This document shows positions 22,700 to 35,295 of a stretch of DNA of 64,000 nt, one piece after another. The DNA is from Rhexocercosporidium sp. MPI-PUGE-AT-0058. Its lineage: Eukaryota; Ascomycota; Leotiomycetes; Helotiales. The notes beneath the pieces were generated by a model. It had not been told where the DNA came from, did no database searches, and saw only the letters and a list, made by a program, of their open reading frames with translations. The position numbers and the translations under genes are program-made. The stretch is taken from positions 62,001-126,000 of the forward strand of contig JAGTJL010000015.1 in assembly GCA_020746875.1 (NCBI GenBank). Reading direction: 5' to 3'. The first letter of the stretch is position 1, and every line of letters starts with the position of its first letter.

Positions 22700-24000
22700 T
22701 CTTAAAGTTAAGAAGATAATAAAAGATAAACTTAACCGTAAAGTTCTCGAATTCTCTGAAAAGCCGTATCGTAACGCTTAATTCTTAATTAAGAAGAAAG
22801 AATTAAGAAAGTACCGCTTAATTAACTCGGTAATTATATTTAACGTAATTACTCTAAAAGACGCTAATTTACCTTCTTTTATTAACGAATTTTTAAAGGA
22901 ATTTATAAAGTATTATATTGCGAGCTTAATAGACTTATATTTAAGTTATAATTAATAAGTATTATATTAAAGCAGCCGAGATATAACAGCTTTCTTTGTA
23001 CTTAGTATCAGATTAATTCGAAATACGACGTTATTTCAGGGAGTTATAAACTTTATTATTTAGTTCGTAAGAACGATCGATAAAATATTAAAAAATATTA
23101 TATCTTTTATTATAATACCGTTTTTAAACGATATTAACGTAAAAGAATTATATATAAATTACGATCGGAAGGAAACACGGTCTGGAATTCGTCAGTTCGT
23201 CCTTAAGCACTTTCTTAATTTTAATAAGACGTTAAAACGCTTTAAGCGCGCTAAAGCTATTATAGGCCTTAAATCGTAATTCTATCGCAATAGTATAAAC
23301 GTCGTCGGCTACGTATATAACTTATAAGGAAAAAAACCTTCAGTTATATACTTAATTAAAGTGTAAAAGTAAAAAAAACTTAAGAACGTTATAAAAGTTA
23401 AAGGATTTCTAAGTTTAATCACTTATTTCCGCATTTAAATTAAAGACTTTCGTTTATTAGCCGAGCCGTTATACGATTTTATTAGAAAAAGAGTTAAATT
23501 CATATAAAACTCCGCAACTTATAATTAAATAATAAAAACCTTTTAAAATATCTTATACTCCTTCTTAATGCTTTATAAAATCGATTATTCTAAGAGCGCT
23601 AGCGAAATCGTTATTTTTATAAATTCTAGCGAAGTCGGATGAAATAGTTTCTTTAGTCAGCGTGACTTAAAAAATAATAAGCTTAAACCGGCGAGATATA
23701 AAAGCGGCTTCTGAATAAAGGCAGAACGAGATTACGATATTATAAAAAGAAAATATAAAGATATGCTCTTAATTCTTAAGAAGCTTAAAATCTGGCTTAT
23801 AAGAATTTATTTTATTATAAAGATTAACGCAAATACTCTTATTACTTAACTTAAAGGAATTACTTACGACCACTTTAATGCGATATTTACTCGTTAACTC
23901 GCTTGGATTAGGCTTTTCGACTTCGAAGTGCGCTATATTAAAAGTATTACGTATATAATAGCAGATATTCTTTCAAAAAGACTTAAATACTTTAAGAATA
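22700..24000 (+). pseudogene. Reverse transcriptase and RNase H relic of the gypsy element
   Basis: Around 22760-22935 the frame reads a SPYRNA-like block, then KYRLINS, VITLKDANLPSF and ASLIDLYLSY, the fungal gypsy RT palm and fingers pattern. About 22990-23080 gives a DITAFF...LFQGVINF block and 23120 a PFLNDI block. RNase H follows (23560-23990) with WNSFFSQ, an ERDY-like block and FEVRYIKS...ADILSKR at its end. Catalytic codons are altered and stops abound, so it is dead. The order RT-RH-INT confirms Ty3/gypsy. Confidence 0.8.
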
Positions 24001-24559
24001 CTAAGGAAGATATTGAAAATAATAATAATAAGGATTAAATCTTAATTAAACTTAATACGATTAGAATTTACTCGGTAGAAGCGGAGAGTACGAAAGACTT
24101 AATAAAAGAGCCAGAGATCTTCGATAACCCTAAATTAACCCGAAAACGTAATATTCTCATCGATATAAAGCGAAAAGTCCAAGAATTACGAGATAAGTCG
24201 AACGATTAAGTAATACTTAATAGTAACTCGAGTACAAATTAAAAAAGCGAAGCAGATTTATTAATATCTTTAAAATATTATAAAGAATATTACTAAAAGA
24301 TAATTATTTATTTAATTACGCTTAAAACTCCGAAAAATATAAACTTAAAAGCTTTCCGTATATTTAAAAAAGAAGTATTATTATACGGAGTTTATAATTA
24401 ACGTATTTAAAGACTTTTATTAAAAGGCGCATTTATTAAATTCGTTATCGATACCGATAAAGATAAGGTATATATCTTATAAAGCTATTATAATAACTCC
24501 GGTTATAAAGAAAAGGAAAGTATATATTATCGCATCTTTTAGCGCTATTTCTAAAAAAG

Positions 24560-25200
24560 CTATTTTAAAAACTCCGCGGAATTCGTTAAAATATACGATA
24601 AGTATATATTATATAATATTAAGCGATAAAAAGAATTTATAATTCTAATTACTTTAAATAAATTTATAAAAAAATAAGCGCTAAATATTACTTTTATATT
24701 AATACGAAACGGGAAGAAGTATCTCGTTATCGCTCGAAACAATATAAGCGATTGAATCGAAGCTAAAGCGCTTGCTTCGAAAGAGGCTAAAAGTATTACT
24801 GATTTTATTTAATAAGATATTATTTACCGATATAAGTTATTTTAAAAGCTAGTAATCGATAAAGGCATAAAGAATATAAGCGAAGTCGTTGATTTATTAA
24901 ATAAAATAGAAATTCGACGAATTTAAATATCGGCTTATAACGCGAAAGCTAATAGCATAATCGAGCGGAGATATAGCTTTATTAAAAATACTCTTTTTAA
25001 AATAAGAAAAAATTAAATAAATAATTTATTAGCGGTTTTATTCGCTAACCGTATTATAATCTATAAACTTATAAGTTATATTCTTTTTTATATAATTTAT
25101 AATAAAGAATTAGTTTTCCTTATCGAAATACGTTATCTTATTTAAAGAAGCTTTTTCTCGGAAGATATTAAGAATATTAACGATTTAATTTATATTCGAT
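24560..25200 (+). pseudogene. Integrase relic of the gypsy element
   Basis: Readable integrase core: a YLVIAR-N-ISD block (first acidic residue region) at about 24720, VIDKG (second) at about 24855, and SAYNAKANSIIERRYSF (the glutamate region) at about 24940-24985. Frames carry TAA/TAG stops. A zinc-binding domain upstream is not clear. Confidence 0.7.
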
Positions 25201-25399
25201 CTTTTCAGTATTAAATACGGAATAATAATATAAAAGAAGCTAAGCTTTAAAAAATACGCTGTAAATAAGAAAGAAAAGAAGCTTTCGACGTAAAAAAGGA
25301 TATTCGAAATAAGCTATTATAAATTAAAGATTTAATTCTTAGGCACGATTTTATTCGGGAAATCGATATATTAAGGAATAAAAAGCTTGACTTTCGATG

Positions 25400-28300
25400 G
25401 CTAAGATTTTACGAAATTTACGAGGCTTTTTTTAAAAAGAATTATTATAAGTTAAAAAAGCTAAGAGTCGACGGTATATTCTTCCGCGGTACTTTTATAA
25501 TTAATCGCTTTAAATTATTTTATAAATAAGAGCGCTTTATTTATTATAAAGACGACGAGCTTTTAGCGATAATTTAATATAATAATAATAAAAACTAGCT
25601 TGAACCCAGTCTCGAGGAGCGAAATTTATAAGGCTTTAAAAACCTTAAAGAGCTTATGAAATAAGTTATATAAAACGATAGAATTATTATTAAAGTATTT
25701 AAAAAGCTAATTTACGCGAAACGAAATTAATATCGAATCGTTATTTATTTTTTTAATAAGTAGTTTAATCGCTACGATTAATATTATTAATTATTCTTTA
25801 TTACAATTCTTACAGCTCGTCGCTTAGCGTTGTCGAACGCTAAACTGTAGCGAGGACGTATTTTTTATATTTTACGGAAGAGACGAAAATTAAAGTACGA
25901 TAATAGAAGCATATACTAAAATATCAGAGGCTTTCTTTTAAATAACGAAAAATCCTTTTAATACTTCGAATATTACTTACGCTTATAAATACCCTCCGAT
26001 CGCACTTATAAGTCGTTTCGTAACGATAAATATTAATATTTTAATCGAGTTAAATAATATATTTACGATAGCTGCCTTTCGAATAATTTAGTATTATTAA
26101 CGCTAAACGTACAAGCTCGAAAGCTTATAAATATAATAATTATTAGTATTTTATAAAGCTAAAGAAGCCCTTAAGAAACTCAAAGAGAGTTTTAGCTTCG
26201 TGAGATAATTTAATTAAATTAAGTCGATTATAACTTGCGTTATAGAAAAGCAGAATCTAATCGAGTATTTATTTCTTATTAAATCTCGAGAAAAGTTAAA
26301 TAATAAGTCAAACGAGGTTCCTTCGACGAGCCGTTTTAAAGCGTTAATAGTCTTAATATATTAATAAGCCAGGCGCTAAAAATAATAACCTCCCGAGATA
26401 TACTGCCGAAGTAAGCTCGTATAATAAGTCTCCGAAGGTAATTAAAGATCAGAAATTCTTCTTTAATATTACTTAAATACCTTATAATAAAAAAGATTTA
26501 CTTTAATTAAAATAGCTCTTAAAGTTATAGTAAATAAATTATTAATTTAAAAAAAAAATTATATAACGATTAAGAGATTACGTATAATTAAACGACTTAA
26601 GATTTAAAAGAGCTTATAAGGCTAAATGAATAAAACTAATCTGCATATTTAAATAAACGATAGAACGCGCGATAAGCTACAGGTTATTGCGAGGGAAATA
26701 AGTTATTGCAACTACTTTATACCGATAATAAAAATCGTTAGATTTATTATTAATAATATAAAAAGTTTATTTAAATATTAATAATTCTAATATAACGTGC
26801 TTAAAAACGAAGCCTAGTATTCCGAGATCGTAACGATTAAATTAAAGACGGGCAGAATAAGTACGGCTAATAAGTTATAAATCTCTAACTTTTTTATATT
26901 TCTTTTACGCTTTTAATTTTTTATATTATAAGTGCTTTATTCTTAATTAAACTATCGGTCTTCGGAAATTAGTAGTCGAGTTATCGCGAGCTTAAAGTTT
27001 AACGTAAGAATTATTACTAAACTTTATGAATTCTTTCGATCGACGGCTGCTAAGTTTAGGCCCTTATATTATTTAAGTATTAATAATAATAATTTAATTA
27101 AAAGCAAAAGTATAAGATAGCGGATTAAGTACCGTAATAAGCTAAGCTTGCTTTAAGTTATTTCAGGTAACGCATCGAAGTACTGAAATAATAACGATTT
27201 TATTTCTTCGGAGTTTCGGTTAACTAGTTTTAAGATAATAAGATAGGCAGAATTATTCTATACGAAGGGAGATTCTAATTAATTTAAACTGCACGCTTCT
27301 TCTTTAATCGTTCCGAAATCTCGCTTATCGGAATTCAAATATTATTATTATAATTCTATTATAATAATAATTTTATAAAAGATTTAAACGGGTAAATAAT
27401 ACCTTATCGTAAGCACTTAAGCTATCCATAAGTATTCTTCTGACTTTATTCTTATAAAGCTGTCTTTTATTAAGTAAATTAATCAGACTTTAAATTAAGA
27501 GCTTCCTTCAGCTAAATATTAGTCCTCGGACTCCTAAATTTAGAATATTAATCGATTAAAAGAGAGTATTATTACTTTTGCCTTTAAGATATATTTGCTT
27601 CTTCCTTAGACTTAGAATCCGGCTTAGCTTATATCGGCTTATAAAGGTGTTCGGGGAATGTTTTTATTACCCTTAGAATCATTATAGAATTATATTAATA
27701 TAAAGTTCTTTAAAAAAGAACCTTATTTTTAAATAAAAAGGAGTTGCTTTAATAAGAAAAGACTTCCGGAAAGCTCGATATTATCGGTTTAGAAGTTACT
27801 TGCGATATAATTAATAAAAGCTTAAAATAAATAACGAGGTTAAAAATACTTTTTATTTTAATAAGGCGATTAAAGCTACGCTTTTACTTTAAGTCTTTGA
27901 ATTATATTAAAGAATTATTAAGATTTGGAAGTTAGCGATATCGAACGAGAAGGAACTTACCTTTAGCTTCTTATCTTTCTTAGCTAATTAATAATAAGAA
28001 GTAAGTCGAAGGAAAGCGACGACGAAGGCGGTTTAAGATAATTTATAGCTTATTAAAGTTTTAAAAGTTATTTTCGAGAAGCTTTTACTTCGTAACTTAC
28101 CGCTAAGAAAAGAGAAAGACCGCGAGGAAGACTGAGTAGCTCGAAGTTAATATATAAAATATAATATATTTTTTTTTTCTTTTAAATATAATAAATTTCA
28201 GTTGCTTATAATAATCTACTTATTTATTAAAGAATAATAGGAAGATATAATAAGAAGTTATTAAAGTATTATTAGCGCTTTTATCCGATATAATAATTAT

Positions 28301-29207
28301 TAAGATAAGAGAAAGAGGAATTACTTAAAACCGATTTCGTCGTTATTTGATATCGACTTATTAAAGAAATAAAAGCGGAGAGAAGAAGATAAGAGTAAAG
28401 AAGAGATTTAATTAAGTTAATAAAAGAGATGCTCCGATTAGTTTCTTTTTACTTCTTTATTATGTTTCGAACCTCGAAGGTGAGAAGATTATCTTCTGAT
28501 TACTTATTTACTTTTAATCTTATATATTTATATATTCTTGCTTTTTTAATATATTCTTAATATATTTTTTTGGTTTTTAATAACGATTAAGAAGTTAAGA
28601 AAATTCGTAAAAGATTTATTAAAATAAGAGTATAAAAAAGAAGCGGAGTCGTTGAAAATACGCTAGCTTAAGATATAAGGGAATATCGACGAATTCGACG
28701 CGTTATAAGGATCGATCTTTATTTTATAAGGAAAGTCAGTTTTTACGCCGTAAAGAAAGGAGTCGGGAACTTATTCAGAATGCTAGTTATGCGCTGATTT
28801 GTTTTAAAAGAATTACTTTGATTTTATTAAAGCTGAAGTTTATTTAAATATAATATTTAAGAAGGCAAGTTTAAGCGGCAGAAACGATACGATAAGTGCT
28901 AAAAGGTATAGAAAGATTAATATAAGTATAAAGAAACGCGTAAAGCTTCCTTAGGAGTATTATAGAAAAGAATAATAGAATTATTAAAAAAGAAAGAAAG
29001 GAAAAAAGTAGTAAAGTAAAAGACGATATTTAAAGGTGTTAAGCGAGATAATTATTTACTTTTAAAAGTGAAATATAAGTCACTTAATACTTACTTATCT
29101 TTACTTAGATATATTTTTCTTTTAAGTATTTAAAGCTTTAAAGCTATAATATTAATTCTTACTTCTTTGCTCGAGGTCGAGTATAAGTTTTCTAAGAGAG
29201 AGACGCA
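25400..29207 (+). other. Unassigned 3.8-kb interior between integrase and 3' LTR
   Basis: RIP-mutated, but with stretches of readable peptide on the plus strand, for example near 26830-26930 and 28650-29000. It could hold an additional coding region or a long untranslated tail, or a further nested insertion. I recognise no domain with confidence. Confidence 0.4.
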
Positions 29208-29488
29208 TATAATAAGATTAACCTCAGAGATTTATTTATCACGTAATTAAGCTGTATTTTATTATATTTAAGATAGCTTTTAAAGTAATATCCTTTAAAG
29301 ATAATAACGATTTTTATTATTATAACTTTTCTTTTTTATTTAAATTATACTTTTCCTTTCTTTTAACAAATTATATTCTTTAAATATATAATATTTTTAA
29401 TATTTATTAAATAGGTATTTCTTACGTTTACTTTCCGGCACTTGCTTTACTACCCTCTTGTTATGTACTTGGTATTTTCTCTTCCACA
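29208..29488 (+). repeat. 3' LTR of the gypsy element
   Basis: 281 bases, the same length as the 5' copy, ending TCTTCCACA and followed by AATAA. It carries more CpA-to-TpA changes than the 5' copy through most of its length but fewer in its last 60 bases. Confidence 0.9.
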
Positions 29489-30401
29489 ATAAGTTTAATT
29501 AATTAAATTAATATAATTATTTAAATTATTACGTTAAGTATATAATATTATATTACGATTAATTTATTAAACGTTATTTAATTATTTTATAAATTATTTT
29601 ATATAATATATTAATATTTTTAGCTTATTAAATAAAAATAACTTTATAAAATAATAAAAAATATTTACTTTAATTATAAGACTTTTATATATATATATAT
29701 ATATAAGAATTCTTATATTTATATTCGAATGCTATAATTATTATTATTAAAAAGTTATTTTTAGTCGGTAAAGTAATAAATAAGTTACGTATTAATAGCG
29801 TATTTAAGTTTATTTATTAAATAAATAAAAATATAAATAAATAAAAATATAAATAAATAAAAATATAAATAAATAAAAATAAAAATAAATAAAAATATAA
29901 ATAAATAAAAATATAAATAAATAAAAATATAAATAATATAAATATAATAATATAATTACGTAATAATTACGACTTCGCTACCTCGCTAAAACGTATATAT
30001 AAATAGCTTCTTTATCGCGTTAATAATAACTTTTCTTTTTCAGCTTATTTATATATAATACTTATATTTATACGTCGTCATTTTTCTGTTTCTTTTCTTT
30101 TTTTCTTCTTCAATTAATTATTAATATTATTATTATATCTTTCGTTTAGCGTTTTAAAGCTATCGTATTTAATAATCTTACGAACTAGCTTCGCAGAAGT
30201 TCTTACGGCTAATTATTTAAACTTATACTAATCGACCTCTTCTTTTATTATATTAATAAAAAAAAGCAAAAAGAATTACTATTATTACTTTAAATAAAAA
30301 GCCGTTTATATTATCGTACGTACTTATATTTATAAAGTTTATTAATAATATAATATTAAGCGCGTTAAGAGTGAACCGTATATTAATCGAAAAGTAAATA
30401 A
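29489..30401 (+). repeat. Right arm of the large inverted repeat, outer part
   Basis: Continues the arm interrupted at 17389. Contains the complement of the left-arm tandem block (about 29815-29935, units of AAATAAATAAAAATAT) and of the sequence at 9340-9450, ending near 30401 where the similarity to the left arm stops. The outer part (30050-30400) is less RIP-mutated than its partner. Confidence 0.7.
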
Positions 30402-31267
30402 TGAAAAGAAGAGATTTGATATAAATGATGATTCCATTACTTCGGGGGAAACTAGGTCTATATAACTACTTTTAGGCGCCAAGCTATTTGGCTCTCGCAT
30501 CGGCTATTTGCTCTTGCATCGGCTATTTGCTCTCGCATCGGTTATTAGCTTTATATTGAAACTAGCTTTGTATCAAGACTAGTTTTATATCACCAGAGCT
30601 TCCGAGGTTTAAAACACGGAAGCTTAAGGCTTCTGAAAGCCACTGTTTTAGCCCTGAATAACCCTTTACCGGAAGCTTAAAGCTTCCGAGGTTTAAAGCA
30701 CGGAAGCCGGAGCTTTATGCGAAGCTAGAGCTTTATGCAAAGGTAGTTGAGTTATAGAAAGGTATGCTTTATACCGAATACGGTAATATGCTTAATATAA
30801 TCTTATAATATTAATAAAATAGATAAGCGTGCATGTGACACTAAGTTTTGAATTAATTAAATTATTTGAATTATTATATAACCTTAAAAAGTCCATATCA
30901 TCTATCACGTGATATGTAGCTTTTGTGTACATTAACTAAGCTTGTCGGCTTAGCCTACCGAGCCTCAGGGCTATGTCACCTGTTCCAGCTGTAGCTGTAA
31001 TACAAGCGGCATAAAGTCGGAAAATACTTAATTATAAAGCAAAGATAGCTTGTTTTAATATAAACTTAAGATATATATATTTATTATAAAAAATATAAAT
31101 ATTAAAATTTTAAATTAAAATAAACTATTTCTATACAATCTGTAGTTCATAAGATATGATGAAAAGTTTAAAGATATAATATTATAAGAAAATTAATAAG
31201 TTATTAGTATATATATTAATTTGTAATCAAGTGCTTCTCGGCTGTTTCCCGAACCTTCGCTTAGCTG
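30402..31267. other. AT-rich intergenic sequence with short repeats
   Basis: Mixed composition. Includes a 19-base tandem array (30483-30550) and two copies of GCTTCCGAGGTTTAAA-CACGGAAGC (about 30599 and 30675). No coding frame seen. Confidence 0.6.
30483..30550. repeat. Tandem repeat, 19-20 base unit, about 3.5 copies
   Basis: Units GCTATTTGCTCTCGCATCG at 30503 and 30522, a 20-base variant at 30483 and a diverged partial unit at 30541. Confidence 0.85.
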
Positions 31268-31465
31268 TCACATGACATAGACACGTTAGAGCCTACGTAA
31301 GCTATTACGCGGTATTACGCAAGCTATTACGTAGTTAAAGGTTCTAGAAGCTAGCAATCGTGTATATAAGAAGCCGTAAGCTCTCTAGTTTCCGTAACTC
31401 AAGCAATTCATTAATCACTTCAAATCACGTGTCGTTTCCCTCTCTCTGATTCGTCTGTTTCCACA
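31268..31465. repeat. Probable copia-family solo LTR
   Basis: Shares the order of landmarks of the copia LTR at 5079-5385: CTATTACG palindromes, TTCTAGAAGCT, TATATAA, GAGCTCT-like block, AAGCAATTC, TCACGTGTC and CTCTCTGATTCG, ending TTTCCACA at 31465. The left border is uncertain and no target duplication was found. Confidence 0.5.
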
Positions 31466-31658
31466 TAAGAGGGGAGTTAAAGTTTCTCGTTTAATTAAGC
31501 GAAAAGTAGCGATTTCTAATATCACCTGATTGTATATATGTTTATTAAATATAAGCTTTATATAAATTGCAAGTCATTTCATCCGAGTACCCTCATTATG
31601 ATACAATGTTAGCAGTCCTTGCTTGTCCAGTATAAAAGAACTGCGCAACAGATTTGGA

Positions 31659-33590
31659 TTAGATGGTACTCGTCTGGAAGGAAGTGATGGTTTTTCTCAC
31701 AACGGGAATCGCACCAGAGGCGACAAAGAGCCCTAAACCCCATGTCATGGCTGTCCATCCTAGTGCTTCCTTCAAATAGCCTCCTAGTACAGGCCCAACA
31801 AGAGTCCCTCCAGCCATAGCACAAGTAAAAAGTCCATAAGACTGTGCATAAGCGGCCGTGTCACCATTTGAGACCTTCAGGAATCAAAATGTCAGTCACC
31901 CTCATGTCCATAGGCTTTGAAACCGGTTGGAGCCGGTAGTTCTGTCAAAGGAATATGAAAGTCAACTTGTTACTTACGAGTGTCTCGATAACATAGAATA
32001 GGTCAGCTGCGAGAGGCGAGATAATCAAGCTTGCAGCAGTCCCTATTTCACATGAGTAGACTCCTCATAGTATGATTATTCGTATGGACATACGTACCAA
32101 TTGCTGCGAGAAGAACATATAACAGCCATACTTGTTCCGCAGTATCTTGGTGAATAAGCTGGAGAAGGATCATTGGAACCGCCGTCAGGATGCACCCAGA
32201 AAATGCAGGCAACATCGGCCCACATGTGTCTGAGATCTTGCCAGCCAACGGACCAAGGATCGTGTTGGGAATTGCGATGGCTAAAAAACACCACGCAACC
32301 TTGAGGGAGGTCCATCCCAAGACCCGTTCCAAAAATATGGGGAGTACTGCATCAAAGCTGGCGATTATAACGACACTTTTTATGAATTAGTACGTGCACC
32401 TCAAAACTGACCGAGTATCAAGGCCGGGAACAGACCAACGCCCAAGCCTCCAGATCACTCGGGTTCGGATGGAATCCTAATACGTACTGAACGAAGACAC
32501 CGTAGATGGCTGTTGCCACCCTAGGATTTCCCAAGAGGCTGAAAATTTCCCACTTCGTTGGGGCCTGCTGTGAATGTTGGAAACAGCCTGGTAAAAGCCC
32601 TGTACGTTCTGTCACATCCTCGGACGATGTGTATTTCCTTGCCTCACTCTTTTCTACCATCAAAATTCTCAAAAGGATATCCGCAAAGGCAATTATCCCC
32701 ATCAAGCCCACAACGGCAAAATGTCCAGCAAAATTAAAAGTGACACTCCCAAAAAGGGGACCCATCAGAACACCACAACTCATCGACGACAGCACGTAAC
32801 CCATATAATATCCAATATCCTTTGCGTCGACGGTGTCAGCGACGAGTGCTAGGCCGACTGTAAAAACGACTTGCTAAAGTAAGCTTACTGAATCCTTACG
32901 TAGATGTTCGTGACCTACCTGCTGCCGAAACGCCTTGGAGTATTCTGCTTATCACCAACATCCAGAGATGGGTCGTAATCGCCAGTGTAGCCACACCCCC
33001 CACCAGGCATGCAAGTCCAAATGTATACGCAGACTTTCTCGATTTCTCTCCGTCTGAAATCCAGCCCACAATTGCTAGCAGTATTTAACACAGTAATTGC
33101 AGTAAGTCTTGGTGTCCGAATACTTACGAGATCCCAGGAGAACGACTAGGCCGAAGATTCCAAGAAGTCCAGACGTCCACTCTTGAACTGTCGGTGTGAG
33201 CTGGTCATGTAATATCAAGGATTCAGAGCAGCCCTCCTACCATTTCCAGGGGCAACATGATACCGATTCTGCAGTGAGAATGGTAGAACTGGCACAAACT
33301 AAACAACGATTAGATGATACTTGAACATCTCGCTACCCAGGGCTCACAATTGCGTAGATAAATCCATCCTGTAATATGTCATTAGCCAAACGAAGCTAAG
33401 TAAATTGAGTGAGAAGACGAAAAACCGTAAAAGCTGCAGCACAGATAGTAGTGATAATGAATAGATGCGAGGAGCGAAATTTGAGGAGCCAGGGAGCCCT
33501 GAGATGATTCGGCATCCTATGTAATGATACTGAATCCATGATTTCCAACACAGGTCTATTTGATTGCTGACTTCCTTGGGCTCTGCTCAT
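31659..33590 (-). CDS. MFS transporter, DHA1-like, nine exons
   Basis: Spliced by eye as complement(31659..31874, 31978..32042, 32098..32375, 32488..32869, 32919..33074, 33128..33187, 33241..33298, 33348..33368, 33426..33590); all phases close and give 466 residues. Family features: a first membrane segment with FVPVLPFSL, the loop motif GWISDGEKSRK between segments 2 and 3 (the MFS motif A region), SRILQGVSAAVVFTVGLALVAD, then MGYVLSSMSCGVLMGPLFGSV (motif C-like), and a second half starting FDAVLPIFLE and ending LVGPVLGG. It should be a plasma- or vacuolar-membrane drug/metabolite:H+ antiporter; substrate unknown. The donor of the first intron (GTTTTT) is weak. It lies at the edge of the RIP compartment and runs towards it. 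The neighbouring aminotransferase gene is divergent. Confidence 0.8.
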
Positions 33591-35265
33591 CTATATTAAA
33601 CAAAGAGTTGCTTGGTCTGGCTCTTCGACCGGCTGCAATAGATTGTTTCCCACTCCTACTGACAGTTTATAGTTCGTACTACTAAGATAACTGGTTGTGA
33701 GATCTGGCCAGAGAATGAGAGGGAAACTAGTGGAACGCCTTTTTTGTCGGACTAAGATACGCCCCAAAACCGATTCCGGTGCAGCGTGTAGGCCACCATC
33801 GATTGTCTTCGCCATGTTTTCTGTATTGCGAAATTCTTGTACCACTTGATTCGCCAGCCTCACCAAGCTACCTAAACGTCACATGCATCCGGAGACCAGT
33901 CCGTACATGTGGCTGGCTAGAACGAACACAACACACTCCCTAGAGTAGCTCATGGTTCCACATTGAGATAGTGAATTGACATCGCCGATCGTCGAGGTTC
34001 CCGAGACAGCCGAGTGTTTATACATACCCCTGAATAAAGTGCCTGGGGAAGCGAGGGGAAGCGAGTGGCTCGTGGTACAAAGGCGTGTGCATCTTTGATT
34101 TTGGTGTGATTTGAAAAGTAGTACACCTGTAAAAAGGACGTAAGTACATCTCCTGAAAGTAATTTAAATGTACGTCTGTAGTAAACCTGTGGGCATACCT
34201 TAAGCCGCCTACTAATCTCTTTTTTGCAGAGGTACTTACATTTAGGAGGCTATATGTGCTGTACAAGGGCACCTTAGTAGATAAGCAAAGAAGCCTTGCC
34301 GGGTTATAATTAGTGCGCTGGTACATTAAGGTAAAGCGGGCTCTTAGGTGCCCTTTGCTATACTTATAGACTTGTAACAGGGTACTAAAGATGTATATAC
34401 GTTTTTTTTACGGTGTACTACTTTTCAAATTACATCAAAATCAAGGACTCATACGCCCATATGCCGAAGTACGCACGCCTCTGTACTAGCTGTCGAAGCG
34501 AGTTGAATTTCCCAAGTCCCTGGCTCCTGGCAACTTCATTCGCCATGAATTTACACGTAGCTATGTATAAATAATGTTTTTCTACGGATTATTCCAGGCT
34601 ATGTTACCTCAGCCGTGTGCTTGTTCAGCTGGGTATGTCGCTGCATGTCTCTTAAAATCGACAGCCTCGTTGCCGTTCCGAGTCGAACAGATGGGGTCCA
34701 GCTCTATAAGCTGGCCCTGTGACACCATGACTAGCTAGGGACGAGTGATAAGCACAGTAACTTCGGCGTACCGAACTCGCTATTGAGTTCCACAACGGAG
34801 TTGAACTCTCATCTTAGGCCAATCGCTACACCGAATGCAAGCACTCAACCCGTGGTATGAGTAGTCAACAGCTTGATCGTTGCATCAGGGAGACTTCAGT
34901 TTCTGGATACGCAGTACAACCTACTTGAATGATCTACAGATATGGGCCGAATGGAAGAGGTGCATTGATGCGCGAACACTGTCCTGCGTGGTCTCAGGTC
35001 GGGCGCCGTAACACTCGTTGGAACTTCACTACACTTTGGTTCATCCCCTCGAGATCTCCCACCGTACTGTATCACCTGGATTCCATAGAATCCTGCAAAT
35101 CGTGCCGTATTTTTATCTATCCACAGAGAGCTTCGGCTATTCAGTATGTCCTACAGTCCTACACAAAGCTATGGTGTGCATAATTCGAAGACATAAAGAT
35201 GGAGCGCTCCTGTTCTGAACGATCTTGATTTGATTCCATGGTATCTCATGTAAAAACATACATTT
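33591..35265. other. 1.7-kb divergent intergenic region with a MITE
   Basis: Separates the MFS and aminotransferase genes. It contains the MITE at 34095-34444; the rest has normal composition. Small frames exist but none resembles a protein I know. Confidence 0.5.
34095..34444. mobile_element. MITE with about 55-bp inverted ends
   Basis: Starts TTGATTTTGGTGTGATTTG and ends with its near complement CAAATTACATCAAAATCAA; pairing continues inward through AAAAGTAGTACACC and a GTAAAAA-rich stretch for about 55 bases. It is 350 bases long and without coding frame. No clear target duplication. The two arms differ partly by CpA/TpA type changes. Confidence 0.75.
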
Positions 35266-35295
35266 GTGAATCTACACCATAATTCTAAGATAACT

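Larger units (their letters stand above)
17390..29488 (+). mobile_element. Ty3/gypsy LTR retrotransposon, 12.1 kb, RIP-inactivated
   Basis: Two 281-base LTRs (17390-17670 and 29208-29488), TG...CA ends (TA at the start of the 3' copy, a RIP change) and a perfect 5-base target duplication AATAA (17385-17389 and 29489-29493). The empty site is preserved in the inverted repeat partner at 10225-10260. The interior carries, in order, Gag-like, RT, RNase H and integrase relics, the Ty3/gypsy order, all full of stops that come from CpA-to-TpA change. 12 kb is long for the group; about 3.8 kb between integrase and the 3' LTR has no assigned function. Confidence 0.92.

Noticed and set aside
5386..31570. 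Mitochondrial or centromeric origin of the AT-rich tract.
   Set aside because: Identifiable nuclear retrotransposons with RIP signatures and an embedded normal HET gene explain the composition better; no mitochondrial gene is present.
34740..34870. Possible tRNA-like sequence on the minus strand (GTGTAGCGATTGG and GAGAGTTCAACTCC resembling D- and T-arms).
   Set aside because: No acceptor stem or anticodon arm can be paired around these segments, and spacing between the two is wrong.
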